From an uncultured Clostridia bacterium (GTDB taxonomy: Bacteria; Bacillota; Clostridia; Christensenellales; UBA1242): 64,000 bases of DNA. The stretch lies in the NCBI GenBank assembly GCA_947593585.1, contig CANQDP010000004.1:33201-97200 (forward strand). Reading direction: 5' to 3'. The stretch's first letter is position 1; each line of letters opens with the position of its first letter. Under the pieces are notes generated by a model. That model was given only the letters and a program-made list of their open reading frames with translations, searched no databases and had not been told where the DNA came from. Position numbers and translations under genes: made by a program. Positions 52,986-61,000 of this stretch are shown here, piece by piece.

Positions 52986-54119
52986 ATGATATATTTAGAC
53001 AATGCTGCAACAAGTTTTTTTAAGCCAGTTCAGGTGAAAAAAGCCGTTATGAATGCAATGGAAAATCTCACGGCAAATCCGGGCAGGAGTGGGCATTTTT
53101 TATCACAAAAAACTGCCGAAATTGTGTTTGACACGCGTGAAAAGATCAAACAACTTTTCAATGCAGAGAACTATGAAGTGATTTTCACAAAAAATTGCAC
53201 GGAAGCGCTAAATCTTGCCATTTTTGGCTCATTAAATGAGGGCGACCATGTCATCACCACGAGTTTTGAGCATAATTCTGTTTTGCGCCCGCTTGAACAT
53301 TTAAAATCCAAGGGGGTGGAGGTGTCCACACTCTTTTGCAATGCGGAAAATCTTCCGGCTGAAATAGAAAAAACCATTTGCAAAAACACAAAGATGATAA
53401 TCACCACAGCCTGTTCAAATGTAACGGGCGAAACATTGCCTATTTTGGAAATTTCAAAAATTGCAAAAGCCCATAATCTGCTTTATTTGATTGATGGCGC
53501 TCAAGCGAGTGGACATATGCACATAGACTTGTCCAACTTGGGTGCGGATATGTTTGCATTTGCGGGGCATAAAGGGCTTTTCTCTACAACGGGTGTGGGC
53601 GGACTAATCGTAAAATGCGGCATAAAACTAAAACCAATAATTTTTGGTGGCACGGGCACAGAGGGGACAAATTTAATTCAGCCAACTCAAATTCCAGAAG
53701 GATTAGAGGCAGGCACAATTCCATCAATTCCAATCATTAGTTTGAATGCGGGTGTGGATTATGTGCTAAAAAATTTTGAAAATATTTTAAAGAAAGAGCA
53801 AGACTTATCGTCTTACACTTTTAAAAGATTGAGTGGTCTTAATTTTATCAAGATGTATTCCAAACCAAATTCAAAAAATGTGTTTAGCTTTAACATTTTA
53901 GATTTAGATTGCATGCGGGTGGCAGACCTTTTAAACGAAAAGGGAATATGTGTGCGTGCGGGAATTCATTGTGCACCACTTATTCACAAAAAGTTGGGCG
54001 CAGAAATCTCGGGCGCAGTGCGTGTGTCGATAGATTGTTTCAACACCTTTGATGAGATAGACAAATTAGTGAATGCACTCATTGAAATTAACTCATTAAA
54101 AATGCAAAGCACACAATAA
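52986..54119 (+). CDS. Aminotransferase class V / cysteine desulfurase family protein
   Basis: MIYLDNAATSFFKPVQV...NPGRSGHFLS...FTKNCTEALNLAIFG...FEHNSVLRPL...FAGHKGLFSTTGVGGL...VRAGIHCAPLIH. Confidence 0.9.
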   Translation: MIYLDNAATSFFKPVQVKKAVMNAMENLTANPGRSGHFLSQKTAEIVFDTREKIKQLFNAENYEVIFTKNCTEALNLAIFGSLNEGDHVITTSFEHNSVLRPLEHLKSKGVEVSTLFCNAENLPAEIEKTICKNTKMIITTACSNVTGETLPILEISKIAKAHNLLYLIDGAQASGHMHIDLSNLGADMFAFAGHKGLFSTTGVGGLIVKCGIKLKPIIFGGTGTEGTNLIQPTQIPEGLEAGTIPSIPIISLNAGVDYVLKNFENILKKEQDLSSYTFKRLSGLNFIKMYSKPNSKNVFSFNILDLDCMRVADLLNEKGICVRAGIHCAPLIHKKLGAEISGAVRVSIDCFNTFDEIDKLVNALIEINSLKMQSTQ

Positions 54120-54212
54120 AAATTAAAAAATTTTTTAAACAAATAAAAATCGGCATAAAAATTCAAAAATTTTTCATTTTTAGGCGCAAAAATTTGAAAT
54201 TTTAAAAATTTT

Positions 54213-55010
54213 TCATTCGTTTTGCCTGTTTTTTATTATTGGCATTATTTTGCAAATGATTGCAAAAATCATAAGTCCGCTCGCAAAAATTAAATAATAA
54301 ATATGAAATGGCAAAATTATTGAACTAAAAATTAAAATCAGCCCGCACAAAAAATAACTTTTTGCTTTTGCTGGCAAAAATAAATTTTTCAAAAGATCCG
54401 CCCATGAAAATTTTGAGATTTTGTCATCCAAATTTGAGCAGTCAGGGTAGGTGTTTGTTTTTTTAAAAAAGTCTTGATAAATTTTTCTCTTGTCATAAAT
54501 AAAAATTTTTTTATCCTTAAAAATGTTTTTTGGGGTGAAGTCCAACTCGTTGCAAAAGATATCAAAACAATCAAACTTTTTATCAATGTGTTTGCTCATC
54601 AAATTTATCAAATCGTTTTCGCTGAGTTTTTTAAATTCTGTTGCCAAAATCACCAAGTGCTTTCCGTGTGCGTCTTTATAAGTCAATTTTCGCCCAATCA
54701 TTTCCACTTCAAAATTTTTTTCCAAAATGCTTTTCAAGAGCGATTTTTGTTCACTTTCCTTAGATAGTCTGAATGCTAGCGTAAATTTGTTCATCTCTTC
54801 AATCTGTTTTCGATTTAACGCAGCCTTCTCATTTTTTTTGCCCACGAAAAAATATATTAAGAAAAGCACGGCGAAGGTGAAAACCAAACTTATTGCAAAG
54901 CTAACCCACAAATCTGCCACATAAAAGTTTATCCATGCAAAAATTAGCAAAAAAACTGCCACGCTCACAAAAACTCTATCTATCAAACTAACCAACCAAA
55001 ACTTTGTCAT
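54213..55010 (-). CDS. Hypothetical membrane protein
   Basis: Two N-terminal and two C-terminal TM segments flanking a soluble domain; MTKFWLV start at 55010 likely. Confidence 0.6.
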   Translation of the reverse strand: MTKFWLVSLIDRVFVSVAVFLLIFAWINFYVADLWVSFAISLVFTFAVLFLIYFFVGKKNEKAALNRKQIEEMNKFTLAFRLSKESEQKSLLKSILEKNFEVEMIGRKLTYKDAHGKHLVILATEFKKLSENDLINLMSKHIDKKFDCFDIFCNELDFTPKNIFKDKKIFIYDKRKIYQDFFKKTNTYPDCSNLDDKISKFSWADLLKNLFLPAKAKSYFLCGLILIFSSIILPFHIYYLIFASGLMIFAIICKIMPIIKNRQNE

Positions 55011-55105
55011 AACTAAATGTTTGCCCAAAATGCGGATTTTACACAAATAAATTATTTTGTTAAAAATCAGTTGACAAATAAATTTATAAAATTTATCATT
55101 TTTAT

Positions 55106-56371
55106 ATGATAAAAAATTTGATTGATAAAAAGAAACTTCACAAAGAGTTGTCTATGGAAGACTATTATCTTATTGTGGAGTATATGTTGAAAAATGGGGT
55201 GGACAATTCAATTGTTGAGTTGTTTCAAGCGCTAGACTCGTTCGGCATGAGCAAGGCAGAGGTCTATTATCTTGCGCTCGCAATGCGAGATAGCGGCAGA
55301 GTGCTCACCTTTAATCAGGCAGTGTTTGAAAAGCACTCCACAGGTGGTGTGGGTGATTCCACAAGCATAGTGCTCATTCCACTCATTGCAAGTTTGGGCT
55401 ATAAGATTATCAAAACCACCGCCAAATCGCTCGTTTTCACCAACGGCAGTGCGGATAGGTTTGGTGCGATTCCAAACTTCAATGTTAAGTTGACAGATAA
55501 TGAAATCAAGCGTGTGTTAGACAACACCAACGCTTGCGTTCTTTCGCATAATGGGGATATTTGCCCAGCAGATAGATTGCTTTATCAAATCATGGAGAAA
55601 TGCAACCTATCTAGCAATCCAAACTTATTGGCAAGTTCAATCGCGTGCAAAAAATTGGCAAGCGGTGCAAAAATGGTGCTAGTTGATGTCAAATTTGGTT
55701 ATGCGGCAGTGTTGAGAGAATATAAGCAAGCCAAAAAGGCTGCGAGGTTGCTTAAATATGTGTTCAATCGTTGTGGCGTTAAGAGTGTGATAGTAATCAC
55801 AAACACTCTTCAAACCATAGGCGAGGGCATAGGCAACGCCATCGAGGTGGAAGATGGTCTTTCAGTTTTGAGAGGCAAAAGATGCCTGCTAAGGCGCGTT
55901 GTTGTTCGCTATGCCATTGAAATGATTTCTGCAATCAACAAAAAGTATAGCAAAAAAGATTTGCAAGAGATGGTAGAATCCGCTCTAGATAACGGCAATG
56001 CATATCGCCAATTTTTAAGCCTAGTTAAAAATCAGGGTGGCTCGGTTGAGGCGGTTACTAAGCAGCAAGTTTTCAGGCCATATCATGCAGTGGATTTCCT
56101 CTGCACCAAGAGCGGATATGTCGGCAACATCAACTCGGTTATGCTTGGTGAAATGGTGCGCAATTTGTGCAAAGAAAGCCACGATAATCACATCGGCGTT
56201 AGGCTGAGAGTGAAAATTGGTGATTTGGTTCGCGTGGGCGATAAAGTGCTCACATTCTACTATAAGTCTAAGCAAGACCTCAAAGCATATCAGCATGCGC
56301 TTTGCTATTGCGTCAACCTAACCGATGTTAAAATAAGAAAGGTCAATCCAATCAAAAAGGTAATTCGCTAG
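55106..56371 (+). CDS. Pyrimidine-nucleoside / thymidine phosphorylase
   Basis: FEKHSTGGVGDSTSIVLIPLIASLG...ALRMSAKS-equivalent KTTAKSLVFTNGSADR...SNPNLLASSIACKKLASGAKMVLVDVKFG. Confidence 0.9.
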   Translation: MIKNLIDKKKLHKELSMEDYYLIVEYMLKNGVDNSIVELFQALDSFGMSKAEVYYLALAMRDSGRVLTFNQAVFEKHSTGGVGDSTSIVLIPLIASLGYKIIKTTAKSLVFTNGSADRFGAIPNFNVKLTDNEIKRVLDNTNACVLSHNGDICPADRLLYQIMEKCNLSSNPNLLASSIACKKLASGAKMVLVDVKFGYAAVLREYKQAKKAARLLKYVFNRCGVKSVIVITNTLQTIGEGIGNAIEVEDGLSVLRGKRCLLRRVVVRYAIEMISAINKKYSKKDLQEMVESALDNGNAYRQFLSLVKNQGGSVEAVTKQQVFRPYHAVDFLCTKSGYVGNINSVMLGEMVRNLCKESHDNHIGVRLRVKIGDLVRVGDKVLTFYYKSKQDLKAYQHALCYCVNLTDVKIRKVNPIKKVIR

Positions 56372-56785
56372 ATGAAAAAGAAAATTGGCTCGCTGCAAGA
56401 ATGTCAAAAACTTGCGGTGTCTTTTGCTAAAACTTTGGCTGAGGGAGATGTGGTTGTGCTGTCTGGCGATTTGGGTGCGGGCAAAACCACTTTCACTCAG
56501 TTTGTTTTGCGCTCCCTTGGGGTTAAAGAAGTGGTGAATAGCCCCACATTTTCCATTTTAAAATCATACAACGGCAAATTTCGTTTTGAGCATATAGATG
56601 CGTATAGGATAAACACAGACGAAGCCTTAAACATCGGCCTAGACGAACTGCTCAGCAAAAAAGATAGGGTTTTCTTTATTGAGTGGGCGGAAAATATTGC
56701 TCCGCTAATTCCAAAAAAGCGGATAAGTGTCCGCATCACGCACCTAGGGGAAACAGAGCGAGAGTTTGAAATAATTCATGAATAA
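56372..56785 (+). CDS. tsaE: tRNA t6A synthesis ATPase TsaE
   Basis: VVLSGDLGAGKTTFTQFVLRSLGVKEVVNSPTFSILKSY...FIEWAENI. Confidence 0.95.
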   Translation: MKKKIGSLQECQKLAVSFAKTLAEGDVVVLSGDLGAGKTTFTQFVLRSLGVKEVVNSPTFSILKSYNGKFRFEHIDAYRINTDEALNIGLDELLSKKDRVFFIEWAENIAPLIPKKRISVRITHLGETEREFEIIHE

Positions 56786-57821
56786 ATTAATCATAAATAG
56801 TGCCAATGATGAATTGATAATTTTGCTAAACAAATCCGGCAAACTCTTTTTTTCGGCTGAAAAAAACAAATCTCATCACAACGAAATCTTGCTTCAAAAA
56901 GTGGATAGCCTTCTAAAAAAAGCGGGCATAACTATAGATAAGATAGACGAATTTGGCGCAGTCATCGGCCCAGGCTCTTTCACCGGGATAAGAGTGGGAG
57001 TGTCCACAATTTTATCGTTTAGGGACGCACTTCAAAAGCCTGCCTTTGGCTTAAACAATTTAGATGTTTTGTTTTCGCTTGCCCACGCTCAAAATGCCGA
57101 TGTGTCCACCGTTGCAATTCGTGGCAGTTTAAATAGTTATTTTGTTGCCACCGTGGTGAACGGCGCGCTTTATAAATATCCTCGCAATCTCACGCTAGAT
57201 GAGTTGAAGTCCATATCTGCCGGCAAAATTGCCATGTTTGAAAAAGATGACGATGTGAATTGCTTTCAAGTTAAGTTCAACGCTGCCACATTTAACGCTT
57301 GTTATGAGGAGTGCAAAACCACCTCACTCGTGCCTGTTTACTATCAACTATCTCAGGCTGAGCGCGAAAAGTTAAAGGCCAACCCGCCCAAAATTCTTCT
57401 TGCTCGCAAAAAGGACGCCGCCACTTTTGCCGAAATGGAAAAAACTCTCATGCAAACCAATCCGCTTTCGCTCGCATCAATCAATGATATGCTTGCCTCA
57501 AAATCTCACAAAATTTATAGGGCAGAAATAGCGGGTGAAATTGTTGGCTTCATCATCCTTGAAATCACAGATGAAATCAACATCGTGAGCATCGCCACTC
57601 AAAAAGAATTTCAAAATCAAGGCGTTGCGTCAATGCTTATTCAAAAGGCGTCATCTCTCGCTTCGAGTTTGGGCATTCACACCCTCAGTTTGGAGGTCAG
57701 TGAAAAAAACATCACCGCCTTCTTGCTCTATAAAAAGTTGGGCTTCACCCTTCGCCGCACTCGCAAAAATTATTATGCGGACGGCTCATCTTGCTTTGAA
57801 ATGACAATGAAAATCAAATAA
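56778..57821 (+). CDS. tsaB: TsaB - GNAT (RimI-like) fusion
   Basis: N-term IDEFGAVIGPGSFTGIRVGVSTI (TsaB); C-term VSIATQKEFQNQGVASMLIQKASSLASSLGIHTLSLEVSEKNITAFLLYKKLGFTLRRTRKNYY (RimI-like). Confidence 0.92.
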   Translation: MNKLIINSANDELIILLNKSGKLFFSAEKNKSHHNEILLQKVDSLLKKAGITIDKIDEFGAVIGPGSFTGIRVGVSTILSFRDALQKPAFGLNNLDVLFSLAHAQNADVSTVAIRGSLNSYFVATVVNGALYKYPRNLTLDELKSISAGKIAMFEKDDDVNCFQVKFNAATFNACYEECKTTSLVPVYYQLSQAEREKLKANPPKILLARKKDAATFAEMEKTLMQTNPLSLASINDMLASKSHKIYRAEIAGEIVGFIILEITDEINIVSIATQKEFQNQGVASMLIQKASSLASSLGIHTLSLEVSEKNITAFLLYKKLGFTLRRTRKNYYADGSSCFEMTMKIK

Positions 57822-57965
57822 TTTTTCAAAATTCTTCAAAAAACATCAAAATTTTTCAAAAAATGCGCATTTTTGCGTGTTTTTTTATTATTTTTAAAAT
57901 TTTTTTTGCTTTTCTATTCACTTTCCAATGTGTCTAAATTTTTGTTAAAAAATATGTCATTTTAT

Positions 57966-57994
57966 TTGTTATTTTGTTTTAATTTGTTTATAAT
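57966..57994 (+). promoter_or_regulatory. Putative sigma-A promoter of the giant surface protein gene
   Basis: TTGTTA - 17 bp - TATAAT. Confidence 0.6.
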
Positions 57995-58008
57995 AATATT
58001 ATTATAAA
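57987..58008. repeat. 22-bp perfect palindrome overlapping the -10
   Basis: TTTATAATAATATTATTATAAA is its own reverse complement. Confidence 0.9.
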
Positions 58009-58021
58009 AATCGAGTTTTCG

Positions 58022-58063
58022 CTAGGGGGGGGGCATAAAGATTTTGTTTCCCCTTCCTTAGCC
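58022..58063 (+). promoter_or_regulatory. 5'UTR hairpin containing a G9 homopolymer
   Basis: GCTAGGGGGGGGG ... CCCCTTCCTTAGC pairs over 13 bp (three G-U); AGGGGG RBS and ATG follow immediately. Confidence 0.7.
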
Positions 58064-58076
58064 CTAGGGGGAACAA

Positions 58077-61000
58077 ATGAAACAGTCTTTATCCAAAAAG
58101 CGAATTAAGTTTAACATCATCGCCGGTGTCTGCTTGCTTGTGCTTGCGGCTCTGGTGATTTCTTCTGTCGGCATTATGCTGAACCTCAAAAAGCCGAGCC
58201 CAGAGGGCGGGCCTCAGTCCAGCGTCAATCCTATGGAATGGAACATTGATGAGTGGGATGGTTCTTCTAGCAAGAACGAATTTTTCTCAGGCGAAGATTT
58301 TGCCAATCGTGGCAAGGCGTTCACAATCAACTCCGCCAATGCTTTCGCTTACTTTGTTTCAGTTGTAAACAATCCTCAAGAAGCAGCAAAATATAATTTC
58401 TTTAAAGGTTACACGGTTTATCTCAACAAGAGCATAGATTTATCCAATCAGCAGATTGCTTCAATCGGTGTGGAATATAACGGCCATTCCACCTTCCAAG
58501 GTGTTTTTGATGGTGCGTACTACACAATCTTCAATGCCAACCTAACAGGCGGTTTGTTCAACTTTGTTGAAAACGCCACAATCAAAAACCTTGGCTTATA
58601 TAACGCCACAATTAAATCTTCGTTGCCTTGCGTGGGCGCAATAGCCAATAGGGCAGTGTCATCAAACATAGAAAACTGCTTTGTCCGCCTCGGCTCAGTT
58701 CAGGCAGATAATGTTGCCGGCTTGGTGGGCGAGATGTCCGGCTCTTGCCAAATCTCAAACTCTTTCGCTCACACCTCTTTGTTAGGCAATGCCGCCGGCT
58801 TGCTGTTCTCTTTCAAAGAGCCAGAGCAAGAAGATGTCAGCCTCACAATCTCACACTGCTATTATCTCAATGCGGATTTAGATGTTAGCCAAATCTCAAT
58901 CGAGCCGGAAAGAGAGCAAGTTCTTCAAAATCCATCTAAGGCAGATTTTTCTAAGTGGGATTATTCAGCCTCCTATTCTCTTTCTCACACATGGTGCGAT
59001 TGCGGGTCCACTGAATATTCTTTCCCTCTTCCAATTCTCACTAGGTTTAACAAAACATTCACCACGGGCGCATGCTATGAGTCCGTTGTGCACAAAGATA
59101 ATGGGGACATTTTAAATGCCGACACTCTTTCATCCGCCTTTTCTCAATTGGCAGATAACGACACAGCCGAAATAAGCATCATCATTCCGCAGTTGTCTGT
59201 GGATGAAACTGCCGTCATCTCAGCCAATGCCGAACTAACTCTCACCTCGGCGGTGGACACAGTGCTCACCCGTGGCAAGGCAAACACTTCATCAATGCTC
59301 GTTTCCTCCGGCTCGTCATCACTCAAAATCACGGGCACACACTCAATCACCCTAGATGGCAACCGCGCCTATGTCGAGGCAAATCACCTCACATCTCGCT
59401 CAGCCGTCATCGCAATGGGCACAAATGTCCAAATAGGCGAGAATGTAACCATTCAAAATAACATAAATAACTCCGACGGTCTAGGCGGAGGTCTTTTAAT
59501 TTACAATGTGGCAGAAGGTCAACTTCAAGATGAATTAACGGGCGAATTTAATATGCTCGAAATTCACGGCACAATCACCAACTGCTCAGGCAAAAATGGC
59601 GGTGGCACAGCCGTCATCGGCACCGCCACAAATAACCACCAAACAATCACCAACTGCACCGCAGAGAATGGCGGTGGTCTTTTCATAACAGATGAAATAA
59701 AAGAAACCTCTGCCATCCGCGCCACCATTAAAGAATTTTCTGGCAGGAAAATCACCACTATGGCTAGGTCAGAACCAACGGGCAGCACCACTCTTAGTGG
59801 CACATATTCTAATAATACCACATCTTCAAATGGTGGTGGAATTTACGGTTATTTTTCATCAACCGGCACACTTAAACTAGATGGAGCAACTATAATGGAG
59901 AATAGTGCTTATTATGGCGGAGGAATGTGGTTGGGGAAAAGTGGCATTTCAACGGTTTCTGTAACAGATAAAGTAAGTCCTGATAATATGACGAACATTG
60001 GTCGTAACAAGGCAGAATATGATGGTGGAGGAATATACTCTAATGGTGTAGACCTATCAATTTATTGCTCATATATCTATTTAAATACTACTACAACTGA
60101 AAGATACAATTTGCAAGACGGTGGAGGAGGATTATATGTTCGGTGCGCAAATCTAACATTGGATGGTAAATATGGAGCAGAAGTAACAGACAATGAGTCT
60201 GCCGGGAATGGCGGAGGCATACTCTTCTATACCGAAACGTCTGGTCAAAAGCTCGTTGTATCAAATTCATCCGTTTCAACAAATACAGCCGTATCTAGTG
60301 GTGGAGGAATTTATCTTCAGGCTACGAATAACGCTTCTAGCACTTCGAAAAACTCAGCGTCATTCAGCAATTGCACTATTCAAGGTAATACAGCGGAAAG
60401 TGGTGGTGGAATTTTCATTGAAGATTGTGATTCAGTGTCTTTTGATAGGCCCAATATCACAGAAAACACCGCTAACTATCGTGGTGGCGGAGTGTGCAAT
60501 AATAACTGCTCAAGTTCAAATATTCATGCAAATTATTTAGACACAGAGCATTGCTATGATAACACGGCTAATAATGCTGGCAATAACACCTATGGTATGG
60601 GTGAAATGACATATAATTTCTATAAGACTACGGGTGTGGGATTGTATATAATTGGCGCTTGGTACGACATTTATTATCTAGATCCTATTCCCTATTATCA
60701 ACCTGAACTTTCTGGTTATCTTTTTATAGGTTGGGCAACCTTTGCAGCAGGTCTTGATTACATCCAAAATGTCCCTTCTCCAGGGTTGTTTACATCTGGA
60801 AATCGTAACTACTATCCAGTTTGGGTTAACAATGAGGGCACTCGTGATGGTTCTTCCATCTCGGGCGTCAACGCAATAGTTTATCATGAAACTGGTCCAA
60901 TTTATATGGATAGTTTTGGACAATGCACTCAAACAAACTATTACACAAATGTAACAAAATATTATAGTTGTGATTTAGGGTCCACCAAAACGGACACTAC

